Assembly: GCA_000437595.1 (NCBI GenBank)
Contig: FR899792.1
Location: forward strand, 1 to 14,773
Reading direction: 5' to 3'
DNA: 14,773 nt
Source: Faecalibacterium sp. CAG:74
Lineage (GTDB): Bacteria; Bacillota; Clostridia; Christensenellales; Aristaeellaceae
This document shows positions 1-7,718 of this stretch, piece by piece. Below the pieces are notes generated by a model, which was given only the letters and a program-made list of their open reading frames with translations, was not told where the DNA came from and made no database searches. Every line of letters starts with the position of its first letter. The stretch's first letter is position 1. The translations under genes were made by a program, and so were the position numbers.

Positions 1-50
1 TCGCAGGTCGTGGATGCGGGCGGCTCTTTTCCTATCAGGAGTTATCATGA
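1..50 (+). CDS. C-terminal tail of an upstream gene (partial, tentative)
   Basis: The frame starting at base 3 is open from the window edge and ends at a TGA (48-50) that overlaps the permease ATG as ATGA. The same overlap joins the permease and ATPase genes at 1075-1078, so a tightly packed upstream cistron is plausible. FecCD-type importers are commonly preceded by the gene for their substrate-binding lipoprotein, but the roughly 15 visible residues (ending YQELS) carry no diagnostic motif. Two other frames are also open across this short stretch, so the call rests on the overlap geometry alone. Confidence 0.3.
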   Translation, partial: AGRGCGRLFSYQELS

Positions 51-1078
51 AAGAAACGACTTTTCACCTGCGGGATCACCTGCTGTTCGCGCTGCTGACC
101 GTGCTGACGCTGATTCTGTGCATCGGCGTGGGCAGCGTCAGCGTCCCCTTCCGCGATACGGCGGAAATCATCTTCCGCGCCATCGCCGGTTGGGAGCAGC
201 CCAGCGGATCAGCCGTCGCCATCATCCTGTATACCCGTCTGCCGCGCGTGCTGTGCGTGGCGCTGGTGGGGGCAATGCTGGCGCTGGGCGGCTGCGCCAT
301 GCAGGGGCTGCTGCGCAATCCGCTGGCAGATGGCTCAACGCTGGGCGTGAGTTCGGGCGCGTCGCTCGGCGCGGCACTTGCGATTCTCAGCGGCGTGTCC
401 ATCCCGTTCCTGCCCTTCGGCGGCACGGCGGGTGCGGCGATGCTCTCCGCGTTCCTCTCCCTCGTCGTCCTCCTTGCCCTCGCCTTCGCTCTTGACCACT
501 CCCTCGCCACCAACACGCTGATTCTCCTCGGCGTTGTGTTCTCCATGTTCGTGTCGGCGCTGCTGTCGCTGCTGATAACGTTCTCCGGCGATAAGCTGCG
601 CGCCATCACCTTCTGGACGATGGGCAACCTCTCTTCCGCCAGCTACCAAAATGCCTTGACACTGCTGGCAACGCTGCTGCTCTGCGGCGGCATCATTCTG
701 ACGCAGGCGCGGGCGCTCAACGCCATGAGCATGGGCGAAGAATACGCGCTGCATGTGGGCGTGTCCGTGCGGCGCGTGAAGCTGACCGTGATGATCTGCG
801 TCAGCGCCATGATCGGCATGAGCGTCTCCGTCGGCGGCGGCATCGGCTTCGTCGGGCTGGTCACGCCGCATATGATTCGCCTGATTGTCGGCGCGAATCA
901 CCGCCGGACGCTGCCCGCCTGTCTCTACGGCGGCGCGATTTTCCTGCTCCTCGCCGACCTCATTTCCCGGACAATTCTCGCCCCGGCAGTGCTGCCCGTC
1001 GGCGTGGTCACGTCCATCATCGGCGCGGCGGCGTTTCTTGTCATCTTCCTGCGGACGAAAAGGAGGGAGCGCGCATGA
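47..1078 (+). CDS. FecCD-family ABC transporter permease (iron siderophore/haem/cobalamin type)
   Basis: Membrane permease of an ABC importer for iron complexes or corrinoids, expected to work as a dimer with the ATPase encoded next. The 343-residue product is almost entirely hydrophobic, consistent with about ten membrane helices, and of normal family length. Family hallmarks are visible: QGLLRNPLADGSTLG (about 86-100) followed by VSSGAS, the cytoplasmic coupling segment MSMGEEYALHVGVSVRRVK (about 227-245), and the C-terminal GGIGFVGLVTPHMIR (about 264-278) with LPVGVVTSIIGAAAF near the end. I start at ATG 47 because AGGAG (37-41) sits five bases upstream; an in-frame ATG at 14 lacks such a site. 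The stop overlaps the ATPase start (ATGA). The substrate cannot be read from the sequence, since siderophore, haem and vitamin B12 permeases look alike here. Confidence 0.95.
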   Translation: MKETTFHLRDHLLFALLTVLTLILCIGVGSVSVPFRDTAEIIFRAIAGWEQPSGSAVAIILYTRLPRVLCVALVGAMLALGGCAMQGLLRNPLADGSTLGVSSGASLGAALAILSGVSIPFLPFGGTAGAAMLSAFLSLVVLLALAFALDHSLATNTLILLGVVFSMFVSALLSLLITFSGDKLRAITFWTMGNLSSASYQNALTLLATLLLCGGIILTQARALNAMSMGEEYALHVGVSVRRVKLTVMICVSAMIGMSVSVGGGIGFVGLVTPHMIRLIVGANHRRTLPACLYGGAIFLLLADLISRTILAPAVLPVGVVTSIIGAAAFLVIFLRTKRRERA

Positions 1079-1824
1079 ACCTATCCGCCGAGCATGTTTC
1101 CGTCCTTCGCGGGCGCATTGAAATTGTGCATGACGTGTCCTTTTCCGTCTCCGACGGGCAATGGCTGATGATTTGCGGCCCGAACGGCGCGGGGAAATCC
1201 ACCCTGCTGAGCGCCGTCAGCCAAGAACTGCCCTACACCGGGCTGGTAACGCTGGACGGCACCGACCTGCGCCGCATGAAGCCGCGCCCGCTTGCGCGCC
1301 GGATGGCAATGCTGCGCCAGCTGAGCGACCTTGCCTACGCCTACACGGTGGAAGAAGTCGTCTCAATGGGGCGATACGCGCACCGGGGGCTTTTGCAGGC
1401 GGACAACAGCGGCGCGGAAGCGGTGGAGCGCGCGCTCCAAGCCGTGCAATTGCAGAACAAGCGGCGTCAAAATATCCTGACGCTTTCCGGCGGCGAACGC
1501 CAGCGGATGCTGCTTGCGCAGGTGCTGTGTCAGGAGCCGGACGTGCTGCTGCTGGACGAACCCGGCAACCATTTGGATTTGCGCTTCCAGCAGGAGTTGT
1601 TTCTGCTCATCGACGCATGGCGGCGCGAACCGGGACACGCGGTGGTATCCGTCGTCCACGACCTGTCCCTTGCGCGGAAGTTCGGCACGCACGCGCTTCT
1701 GCTTTCGTCCGGGCGCGGCACTTACGGCGAAATTTCCGCCATCCTGACCCCCTCCGCGCTGGAATCCGCGTGGCAGATGGATGTTGTCGGCTGGCTGCGG
1801 TCGCTGGGGGATGTGTGGCAGTGA
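1075..1824 (+). CDS. ABC transporter ATP-binding protein (FecE/BtuD/FhuC type)
   Basis: Cytoplasmic ATPase that powers the FecCD permease encoded immediately upstream. All nucleotide-binding motifs are present in the 249-residue product: Walker A GPNGAGKS (35-42), Q-loop glutamine at about 82, signature LSGGERQR (137-144), Walker B with catalytic glutamate DVLLLDEP (156-163), D-loop, and H-loop histidine 195 in SVVHDLSLA. The D-loop region reads DEPGNHLDL where most relatives have DEPTNHLDL, a mild substitution. The ATG overlaps the permease stop, so translation is coupled, with AGGAGGG about five bases upstream inside the permease gene. The length is typical of the family. A small hairpin follows the stop by two bases and a bidirectional terminator lies 150 bases further on. 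Confidence 0.95.
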   Translation: MNLSAEHVSVLRGRIEIVHDVSFSVSDGQWLMICGPNGAGKSTLLSAVSQELPYTGLVTLDGTDLRRMKPRPLARRMAMLRQLSDLAYAYTVEEVVSMGRYAHRGLLQADNSGAEAVERALQAVQLQNKRRQNILTLSGGERQRMLLAQVLCQEPDVLLLDEPGNHLDLRFQQELFLLIDAWRREPGHAVVSVVHDLSLARKFGTHALLLSSGRGTYGEISAILTPSALESAWQMDVVGWLRSLGDVWQ

Positions 1825-1826
1825 CG

Positions 1827-1853
1827 CAAGGGAGTTCCTCCCTTGACCCTTTC
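1827..1853. repeat. Short hairpin element, copy 1 of a dispersed CCCTTGACCC family
   Basis: CAAGGGAG (1827-1834), loop TTC, CTCCCTTG (1838-1845) form a perfect 8-bp stem directly after the ATPase stop codon, followed by GACCCTTTCG. The right arm plus tail resembles GCCCCCTTGACCCCTTCGGG near 5001 and, in reverse complement, the sequence at 10991-11012. No T-run follows, so it is not a standard intrinsic terminator, though it could protect the 3' end of the mRNA. Confidence 0.55.
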
Positions 1854-1970
1854 GCGCGATTGGGTTGGTGACGACTGCATACAATGCCCGCGTGTTTATG
1901 CAGGAGTTCCGCCGCCACAGCGACAAATTTTCTGGATAACCGCACATCTCTATGCAAAAATAGCATCAAT

Positions 1971-1997
1971 AAAAAGCGCCCACCACAGGCGCTTTTT
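1971..1997. terminator. Bidirectional intrinsic terminator between convergent genes
   Basis: AAAAAGCGCC (1971-1980), a 7-base loop, and GGCGCTTTTT (1988-1997) form a perfect 10-bp inverted repeat with A/T ends, so each strand gives a GC stem followed by a T-run. It sits between the + strand ABC operon (ends 1824) and the - strand secreted-protein gene (ends 2072) and can serve both. Confidence 0.9.
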
Positions 1998-2043
1998 ATA
2001 TTGGAAAACAACTATTCTTCCGCGTGCTGTCTCAACACGCACT

Positions 2044-2071
2044 ATTCCGCATTCCGAATTCCGAATTCGTC
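2044..2071. repeat. 7-base tandem microrepeat (ATTCCGN)
   Basis: Units ATTCCGC (2044), ATTCCGA (2051), ATTCCGA (2058) and a decayed ATTCGTC (2065) run head to tail up to the stop of the secreted-protein gene. The period of exactly seven bases recurs with a related unit at 14414-14434. Confidence 0.7.
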
Positions 2072-3580
2072 TCACCCATTTCCATCCTGCGGACCCCACA
2101 TCCCCGTCACTTTGCCGTCCTTGTCATCCACTTCCACTTCATAGGCATCATCCGCCACGTCGCGCTGGGGAATCGTGAAATCCACCTGCCAGCAGCCTTT
2201 GTCGGCGCGGTAACCGTATTCCACCACAGTGCGGCACAGCAAATCCGACGCGTCCACGCCGTACTCCGCAATCACGCCCTGCGCGGCGCTCGTCAGCACA
2301 TCCACAACCGCCGTCTGCGTGCCGGCAATGTCCGCAAAAGTATCATAGCCCTTTTCCACCTTGTTGATGGCAAACGCGGTGTACGCCGTGCCGCTCAGGG
2401 TGATTTGGTAGCTTTCCAGCGTCGGAATCGGCTCGCGCTTCGGGGCGGCAGGCGCCGCATCGTTCTCCGTCAGCGTATCCGACGAAACCCAGCTTTCCGC
2501 GAATGTACCGTCCGCGCGGGCGTAGCGGATGCGGGTCAGCATGGTGATGCTCTCCAGCGGAATTACGTTTCTACCACGCAACCCCATGCTGTCCAGCGCA
2601 AGATACGCTGTGCCAGCCGCCAGTTCGCCGTCCGGCACCAGATATTTGCCGTCCACCAGCGCATACAGTGCCAGAGGGAATTGCGCAGTTGCCGTTGTTT
2701 CCTGCCAGTCGGACAGCTCCACGCGCTCGATGCCCGCTTCCGATGCGCGCCCGCTGTAATGCAGCGTGTAGCGTTCCAGTTCGCCGTACTGCTCGCGGAT
2801 AGCGTCGCTTGCCGCGTCCGCCGGGAAGGAGGCAATGCCCGTCAGTTTCGTTTCGCCGTCCGCATCATCCGCCTGAACGGCGAAGAACGTCTGGGCAACA
2901 TCCACGCCCTTTTCCGCCAAGTTGTCGCGCATGAGCAGGAGGATGTCCCGCTGGGTCTGCGCGGCGGTCGGGTGCAGATTAGCGTTTTCCACCGATGTGA
3001 ACGCCATCATGTCCAACCGCATCGTGAAGCGATACGGTGTGCCGTCCAGCGTCACTTGCACCGTGACCGCGACGGCGTAATCCCCAAACGTTGTCACTTC
3101 CTCACGGGCATAATCCGCCACTTTCACAAAGCCGTTCAGGTCGGCAAAGCGCCGAATGTAGCTGGAAATCGCCTCGTCGAGGTTATCCGGCAGTGCGCCG
3201 TCATAGGTCAGGCTGGCATTGCCCAGCAGGTCGAAATCATACGCCTGCACGCGCCCCTGCTCATCCATCAGCAGCCAGACAAACGTGTTCCGCATGTACG
3301 CCGTCACATACCAGCCCTCTTCCGCGTGCATGGCAGACCAATCGACAGCTTCGGACTTCGCGGAAAAGTTCGTGACGAACAGCGGCAGATACAGCCACGC
3401 TTTCGCCTGTTCAATAGCGTCCTCGCTTGAGGAAATCGCGCCGCGCGCAAAGTCGCGGTACGGGCGATTGTTCGCCACGAGGGGCAGCACCGTCTCCGGC
3501 GCGTAGGGGGCAGACGTTTCCGCAACCGCCGCGGTCAGCAGCAGCATCACACTCAGCAGCATTGCAAGGATTTTCCGCAT
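2072..3580 (-). CDS. Secreted protein of unknown function (PepSY-like segments suspected)
   Basis: A 502-residue exported protein that I do not recognise. The N-terminus MRKILAMLLSVMLLLTAAVA is a clear signal peptide with a likely cleavage after residue 20; there is no lipobox. I choose ATG 3580 because GGAGGG lies about six bases upstream; an in-frame ATG at 3595 would put that site inside the coding region. The mature part is acidic and has at least two stretches shaped like PepSY domains: a helix followed by a W-x-V strand and a D-x-x-G-x-V hairpin, near residues 45-105 (ending MDEQGRVQAYDFD) and at the C-terminus (WQVDFTIPQ then VEVDDKDGKVTGMW). That resemblance is by eye only. It is the last - strand gene after dnaJ but is cut off from it by a strong terminator, so it is probably a separate unit. 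It ends two genes' convergence at the 1971 terminator. Confidence 0.8.
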   Translation of the reverse strand: MRKILAMLLSVMLLLTAAVAETSAPYAPETVLPLVANNRPYRDFARGAISSSEDAIEQAKAWLYLPLFVTNFSAKSEAVDWSAMHAEEGWYVTAYMRNTFVWLLMDEQGRVQAYDFDLLGNASLTYDGALPDNLDEAISSYIRRFADLNGFVKVADYAREEVTTFGDYAVAVTVQVTLDGTPYRFTMRLDMMAFTSVENANLHPTAAQTQRDILLLMRDNLAEKGVDVAQTFFAVQADDADGETKLTGIASFPADAASDAIREQYGELERYTLHYSGRASEAGIERVELSDWQETTATAQFPLALYALVDGKYLVPDGELAAGTAYLALDSMGLRGRNVIPLESITMLTRIRYARADGTFAESWVSSDTLTENDAAPAAPKREPIPTLESYQITLSGTAYTAFAINKVEKGYDTFADIAGTQTAVVDVLTSAAQGVIAEYGVDASDLLCRTVVEYGYRADKGCWQVDFTIPQRDVADDAYEVEVDDKDGKVTGMWGPQDGNG

Positions 3581-3666
3581 TCTTGTTCCCTCCATCCAGC
3601 AGGTTTACGCTTATAGAACGCTTCTGCGGCGGAAAATCTTCCCGGTGCCGGCAATCGAAATGCAAA

Positions 3667-3712
3667 AAATCCACCTTCCGGGGAACATTACGTCCTCACA
3701 GAAGGTGGATTT
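3667..3712 (-). terminator. Intrinsic terminator of the hrcA-dnaJ operon
   Basis: GAAGGTGGATTT (3701-3712) and AAATCCACCTTC (3667-3678) form a 12-bp perfect stem four bases past the dnaJ stop. On the - strand the stem runs into TTTTTT (3664-3669), giving the expected U-tract. The loop is 22 bases, longer than usual, but the stem is strong. Confidence 0.85.
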
Positions 3713-3716
3713 CTTA

Positions 3717-4853
3717 TTACTTATCGAACAGTTCCTTCACCTTGTCGATGAAGGTCTTTCTCTGGTCGTACTGCTTGCCGTTGTCGTCGCCGTCGAACTG
3801 GCGGAGCAGCTCGCGCTGCTTTTCGGTCAGGCGGCGCGGAGTTTCCACGCGCACCTTGAAAATCAGATCGCCCTTGTTGTTCGACCCAAGCTGCTGGATG
3901 CCCTTGCCGCGGATGCGGAACTCGGTGTCCGTCTGCGTGCCTTCGGGGATGGTGTACTTTACGCTGCCATCAAGCGTCGGGACGTCAATTTCCGCGCCGA
4001 GCGCCGCCTGCGTGAAGGAAATCGGCACTTCCAGGCGCAGGTTCGTGCCCTCGCGGCGGAAGAGCTTGTGCGGCTTGACAGTAATCTGGATGAGCAAATC
4101 ACCATTCGGGCCGCCGTTCGCGCCGGGTTCGCCCTGTCCGCGCTTGCTCAGGACGATATTGTCATCCACACCGGCGGGAACATCGAGTTCCAGCGTCCGG
4201 CGCATCCGAACGCGCCCCGAACCGCCGCAGGACGAGCACTTGTCCTTGATGACCTTGCCGCTGCCGCCGCAAGCCGGGCAGGTACGCACGGTCGTCATCC
4301 AGCCGCCGCTCTGGCGGATTTGCCCCGTGCCTTTGCACATGGAGCAGGTCTGCGGCTGCGTGCCGGGCTTTGCGCCGCTGCCGCCGCAGGTTGCGCAGTT
4401 TTCATAGCGGTAAAATTCGACGGATTTATGGCAGCCCTTCGCCGCTTCCTCGAAGGTCAGGCGCAATTCATAGCGCACGTCGTTGCCCTGCCGAGGGGCA
4501 TTCCGGCGCGCCTGTGCACTGCCGCCCATGCCGCCGTTGAACAGCTGGTCGAAGATATCGCCCATACCGCCCATGCCGCTGAAGTCCATGCCGCCGAACG
4601 GATTGCCGCCCGCACCGCCGCCCATATCCGGGCCATCAAAGCCAAACTGGTCGTAACGGGCGCGCTTATCCGGGTCGGACAGCACCTCATTGGCTTCGTT
4701 CAGTTCCTTGAAGCGGGCTTCCGCTTCCTTGTCGTTGGGGTGCAGGTCGGGGTGGCATTCCTTCGCCTTCTTGCGGTAGGCGCGTTTAATGTCCTCATCC
4801 GTCGCGTTTTTATCGATACCCAGCACTTCGTAATAATCGCGCTTGTTCGCCAC
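3717..4853 (-). CDS. dnaJ: Chaperone protein DnaJ (Hsp40)
   Basis: Co-chaperone that delivers unfolded substrates to DnaK and stimulates its ATPase. The 378-residue product has the full type I layout: J domain (about 5-70) with the essential HPD at 34-36; a Gly/Phe/Met-rich linker (about 71-112); a zinc-binding region with four CxxCxGxG repeats (cysteines at 153/156, 170/173, 192/195 and 206/209); then the C-terminal substrate-binding domains. The start is GTG at 4853, with GAGGTG seven bases upstream; the ORF has no better ATG. It is the last gene of the hrcA operon but lies 346 bases behind dnaK, an unusually wide gap filled with hairpins, so its expression may be tuned separately. A strong terminator follows the stop at once. 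Confidence 0.97.
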   Translation of the reverse strand: MANKRDYYEVLGIDKNATDEDIKRAYRKKAKECHPDLHPNDKEAEARFKELNEANEVLSDPDKRARYDQFGFDGPDMGGGAGGNPFGGMDFSGMGGMGDIFDQLFNGGMGGSAQARRNAPRQGNDVRYELRLTFEEAAKGCHKSVEFYRYENCATCGGSGAKPGTQPQTCSMCKGTGQIRQSGGWMTTVRTCPACGGSGKVIKDKCSSCGGSGRVRMRRTLELDVPAGVDDNIVLSKRGQGEPGANGGPNGDLLIQITVKPHKLFRREGTNLRLEVPISFTQAALGAEIDVPTLDGSVKYTIPEGTQTDTEFRIRGKGIQQLGSNNKGDLIFKVRVETPRRLTEKQRELLRQFDGDDNGKQYDQRKTFIDKVKELFDK

Positions 4854-4947
4854 GTTTGTTCACCTCTGATTGATAATCCGGCTTTTTGCATTGCTCATGC
4901 GGAGAAATTCGCTTCGATGAAGTGGATTTCTTTCGGAAGCAGGGGAA

Positions 4948-5022
4948 TCGCGCCTGCGGGCGCGACAAGGGGGCAATGGAAACGGACGAAGTCCGCGGTC
5001 GCCCCCTTGACCCCTTCGGGTC
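4948..5022. repeat. Composite GC-rich hairpin element, copy 2 of the dispersed family
   Basis: Consecutive and nested inverted repeats: TCGCGCC (4948-4954) with GGCGCGA (4959-4965); CAAGGGGGC (4966-4974) with GCCCCCTTG (5001-5009), enclosing CGGAC-GAA-GTCCG (4983-4995); then GACCC-CTTC-GGGTC (5009-5022). The right half (5001-5022) matches the reverse complement of 10991-11012 in 21 of 22 bases, and the left hairpin resembles 14519-14537. It reads as a mobile or amplified extragenic palindrome rather than part of the chaperone operon. Confidence 0.7.
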
Positions 5023-5110
5023 GCCGCTACCGGAGTTGGTTTTTATCGAAACAAGGAAAACCGCATCCGCGTCGCCCCAAAACCCTGCATGGGCGATTGA
5101 CCCAAATATA

Positions 5111-5139
5111 CCGGGAGGCACGTTGGACGGCACTCCCGG
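5111..5139. other. Small hairpin in the dnaK-dnaJ spacer
   Basis: CCGGGAG (5111-5117) pairs with CTCCCGG (5133-5139) around a 15-base loop. There is no T-run on either strand. It could take part in processing or stabilising the dnaK mRNA end, but its sequence alone shows only the fold. Confidence 0.4.
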
Positions 5140-5154
5140 CTCGGATATGACTTG

Positions 5155-5190
5155 CATCCGCAGAAACAGCTGGTGCTGCTTCTGCGGATG
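5155..5190 (-). terminator. Hairpin after dnaK, probable weak terminator or processing site
   Basis: TTCTGCGGATG (5180-5190) and CATCCGCAGAA (5155-5165) form an 11-bp perfect stem, extended past one mismatch by CAGC/GCTG. It begins about nine bases after the dnaK stop. On the - strand the stem is followed by CAAGTCATATC, not a T-run, so full termination is unlikely; attenuation or 3'-end protection of an hrcA-grpE-dnaK transcript is more plausible. Confidence 0.6.
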
Positions 5191-5199
5191 TTTCATTGC

Positions 5200-7020
5200 T
5201 TAGTGAACGTCGCCGTCCGCCTCATAGGTGCCGTCCGCGTTCTGCGTACCGGCCTGCGGCTGTTCGGGGTTCGCGCCCTGCTCGCCGCCCTGCTGCTGAT
5301 ACAGCTTGCCGAAGATGGCGTACACCTTCTGGGTGAAGGCATCCATCGCGTTCTTGATTTCCTCCGCGTTGTTGCCCTCGCGCACCTTCTTGAAGTTCGC
5401 GATTTCGCTCTCGACGGTCGCCTTGTCTTCCGCGGACAGCTTGTCGCCGTTCTCACGCAGCTGCTTCTCCATCTCGTAAATCATGGAGTCAGCATGGTTG
5501 AGGGTTTCGACTTCTTCCTTGCGCTTCTTGTCCTGCTCAGCGTACTGCTCAGCTTCCTTGACGCGCTGGTTGATTTCTTCCTCGGTCAGGTTGGAGGAAG
5601 CGGTGATGGTAATCTTCTGCTCGTTGCCGGTCGCCTTGTCCTTGGCGGAGACATTCACGATGCCGTTCGCGTCGATGGAGAAGGTAACTTCAATCTGCGG
5701 CACGCCACGGGGCGCGGGCGCAATGCCGGTCAGCTGGAAGCGGCCCAAGGACTTGTTGTCGTAAGCCATCTGACGTTCGCCCTGCAGGACGTTGATTTCA
5801 ACCGTCGTCTGACCATCCGCCGCGGTGGAGAACACCTGCGACTTGCTGGTCGGGATAGTGGTGTTGCGGTCAATCAGGCGCGTGAAGATGTGACCTTCGG
5901 TTTCCAGACCCAGGGACAGCGGGGTGACGTCCAGCAGCAGCACGTCCTTCACTTCGCCGCCCAGCACGCCGCCCTGAATGGCAGCGCCGATAGCCACGCA
6001 CTCATCCGGGTTGATGCCCTTGAAGGGTTCCTTGCCGGTCACGCGCTTCACAGCCGCCTGAACAGCCGGGATACGAGTAGAACCGCCAACCAGAATGATC
6101 TTGCTGATGTCATTGTAGGTCAGACCCGCGTCCTTCAAAGCCTTTTCCATAGGCGTGATGGTCGCCTGCACGAGGTCAGCGGTCAGTTCCTCAAACTTCG
6201 CACGGGTGATAGTCACATCGAGGTGCTTCGGGCCATTGGCATCCGCCGTGATGAACGGCAGGTTGATGTTCGCGCTGGTGGTGCCGGACAGGTCGATCTT
6301 CGCCTTTTCCGCTTCCTGCTTCAAGCGCTGGCTCGCGGCACGATCCTTGCGCAGGTCAATGCCGTTTTCCTTCTGGAACTGATCCGCCACATAGTCGATA
6401 ATGCGCTGGTCGAAGTCGTCGCCGCCCAGGCGGGTGTTGCCGTTGGTGGCAAGCACTTCAAACACGCCATCGCCAATGTCGAGGATGGACACGTCGAACG
6501 TGCCGCCGCCAAGGTCGTACACCAGAATCTTCTGGTTGCCGTCCTTCTCAAGGCCGTACGCCAGAGAAGCAGCCGTCGGCTCGTTGATGATACGCAGCAC
6601 TTCCAGACCCGCGATACGGCCAGCGTCCTTGGTCGCCTGACGCTGAGCGTCATTGAAGTACGCCGGGACGGTGATGACCGCCTGCGTGACCTTTTCGCCC
6701 AGATAGGCTTCGGCGGTTTCCTTCATCTTCGTCAGGATCATAGCAGAAATGTCCTGAGGGGTGTAGGCCTTGCCGTCGATGTTCACCTTGTAGTTCGTGC
6801 CCATCTCACGCTTGATGGAGATGACGGTACGGTCGGGGTTGGTCACGGCCTGACGCTTTGCGATCTGACCGACCATGCGCTCGCCGTCCTTGGAGAAAGC
6901 CACAACAGACGGCGTGGTGCGCGCGCCTTCCGCGTTCGGGATAACAACCGGCTGGCCGCCTTCCATGACCGCCACGCAGCTGTTCGTCGTACCAAGGTCA
7001 ATACCAATAATCTTGCTCAT
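5200..7020 (-). CDS. dnaK: Molecular chaperone DnaK (Hsp70)
   Basis: ATP-driven chaperone that binds exposed hydrophobic peptides, cycling with DnaJ and GrpE in the cytoplasm. The 606-residue product shows Hsp70 signatures: GIDLGTTNSCVAV (6-18), DLGGGTFDVSILD (169-181), ILVGGSTRIPAVQ in lobe II, and the interdomain linker DVLLLDVTPLSLGLET. After REMGTNYKVN (71-80) it passes straight to PQDISAMIL, lacking the insertion of roughly two dozen residues seen in Gram-negative DnaK, which supports a Gram-positive host. The ATG at 7020 follows GGAGGA at seven bases; an upstream in-frame TTG at 7035 overlaps that site and is rejected. The C-terminal tail is QG-rich and ends TYEADGDVH, somewhat diverged from the usual DADYEE-type ending. 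It lies 93 bases after grpE. Confidence 0.98.
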   Translation of the reverse strand: MSKIIGIDLGTTNSCVAVMEGGQPVVIPNAEGARTTPSVVAFSKDGERMVGQIAKRQAVTNPDRTVISIKREMGTNYKVNIDGKAYTPQDISAMILTKMKETAEAYLGEKVTQAVITVPAYFNDAQRQATKDAGRIAGLEVLRIINEPTAASLAYGLEKDGNQKILVYDLGGGTFDVSILDIGDGVFEVLATNGNTRLGGDDFDQRIIDYVADQFQKENGIDLRKDRAASQRLKQEAEKAKIDLSGTTSANINLPFITADANGPKHLDVTITRAKFEELTADLVQATITPMEKALKDAGLTYNDISKIILVGGSTRIPAVQAAVKRVTGKEPFKGINPDECVAIGAAIQGGVLGGEVKDVLLLDVTPLSLGLETEGHIFTRLIDRNTTIPTSKSQVFSTAADGQTTVEINVLQGERQMAYDNKSLGRFQLTGIAPAPRGVPQIEVTFSIDANGIVNVSAKDKATGNEQKITITASSNLTEEEINQRVKEAEQYAEQDKKRKEEVETLNHADSMIYEMEKQLRENGDKLSAEDKATVESEIANFKKVREGNNAEEIKNAMDAFTQKVYAIFGKLYQQQGGEQGANPEQPQAGTQNADGTYEADGDVH

Positions 7021-7113
7021 AATCTTGTCCTCCAATATCTATGTCGAATGTTTAGGAAATTGTCTGATTTATGCAGTGGGCATTGCTGCCCGAACTGTCT
7101 GATTGAATGGGGC

Positions 7114-7686
7114 TTAGTCGGGCACGACCTTCACCATCGCGTGACGGAGAACGGTCTTGTCCATCATGTACCCCTTCTGGAGCACCATGCACACCGTGCC
7201 GGGTTCGCCGTCATCCGCCGTACCCTGCATGATGGCTTCCTCCAGATTCGGGTCAAACTTTTCGCCGAGGCGGTCAATGGGTGTCACGCCTAACTTTTCG
7301 TAGGCGGCAACCATCTGCTTGCGCGTCATCTCCACGCCGGTTTTGAGGGCGTCGGCATCCGCATTCTCTGCGGCAGCCAGCGCGCGTTCAAGGTTATCCA
7401 GCACGGGGAGCATCGCGGTCGCGACCTTGCGCTGACCCTCCGCGAAAGCATCCGCGCGGACGCCTTCGTTGCGGCGGCGGAAGTTGTCAAAATCCGCCTG
7501 CACGCGCTGGGCGAGCGCCAGATACTCATCCGCCTTGGCAGCGGCCTTCTTGAGTGCGTCCACGTCCGGAGCATCCGCCTGCGGGGCGGGTTCCTGCGGC
7601 GCTTCGGCAGCCGGCTGCTCCTGATCTGTCACGTCGGGGGTCATATCTTCCTCCGGCTGCTTCGGGGTTTTCTGCTGCTCATTCAT
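7114..7686 (-). CDS. grpE: Nucleotide exchange factor GrpE
   Basis: Dimeric cofactor that releases ADP from DnaK. The product (190 residues from ATG 7686) begins with an acidic, Pro/Gln/Ala-rich disordered tail, followed by the long coiled-coil helix (about 50-110, including ADFDNFRRRNE, the family core) and the C-terminal beta domain with LDNLERAL, GVEMTRKQ, EKFDPNLEEAIM and the closing strand KTVLRHAMVKVVPD. The start is uncertain: ATG 7686 has AAAGG about 13 bases upstream, rather far, while an in-frame ATG at 7716 would add MKWKKGRKRP and begin two bases after the hrcA stop (TAG CA ATG). The basic extra stretch is untypical, so I prefer 7686. The very short spacing to hrcA implies translational coupling either way. 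Confidence 0.95.
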   Translation of the reverse strand: MNEQQKTPKQPEEDMTPDVTDQEQPAAEAPQEPAPQADAPDVDALKKAAAKADEYLALAQRVQADFDNFRRRNEGVRADAFAEGQRKVATAMLPVLDNLERALAAAENADADALKTGVEMTRKQMVAAYEKLGVTPIDRLGEKFDPNLEEAIMQGTADDGEPGTVCMVLQKGYMMDKTVLRHAMVKVVPD

Positions 7687-7718
7687 CGGTCGCTTTCTGC
7701 CTTTCTTCCATTTCATTG

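Larger units (their letters stand above)
4854..5199. other. dnaK-dnaJ intergenic spacer (346 bases, hairpin-rich, no gene)
   Basis: No convincing gene on either strand: the open frames here lack ribosome binding sites and are extensions of antisense frames. The spacer holds, in + coordinates, a partial 7-base microrepeat (about 4888-4900), GC-rich hairpins at 4948-5022, another at 5111-5139 (CCGGGAG with CTCCCGG), and the hairpin after dnaK at 5155-5190. I see no good -35/-10 pair for dnaJ on the - strand and no second CIRCE. Confidence 0.75.

Noticed and set aside
10..495. A 161-codon frame overlapping the FecCD permease
   Set aside because: Arg/Gly-rich out-of-frame shadow; the permease frame carries clear family motifs and its own ribosome binding site.
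2024..3430. A 468-codon + strand open frame opposite the secreted-protein gene
   Set aside because: Arg/His/Val-rich antisense frame that starts inside the microrepeat and terminator region; the - strand frame has a signal peptide and a good ribosome binding site instead.
4948..5022. CRISPR-like or structured ncRNA interpretation of the repeated hairpins
   Set aside because: No regular repeat-spacer arrangement exists, copies are kilobases apart, and there are no cas genes. The fold matches no riboswitch or ncRNA class I know.
3645..5150. A 501-codon + strand open frame opposite dnaJ
   Set aside because: Ala/Arg/Val-rich shadow of dnaJ continuing through the hairpin spacer; no ribosome binding site or plausible protein features.
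5152..7293. A 713-codon + strand open frame opposite dnaK
   Set aside because: It is antisense to dnaK and the end of grpE, two unmistakable genes, and follows their codon pattern. It has no domain I recognise; long antisense frames are common opposite GC-rich genes with biased third positions.
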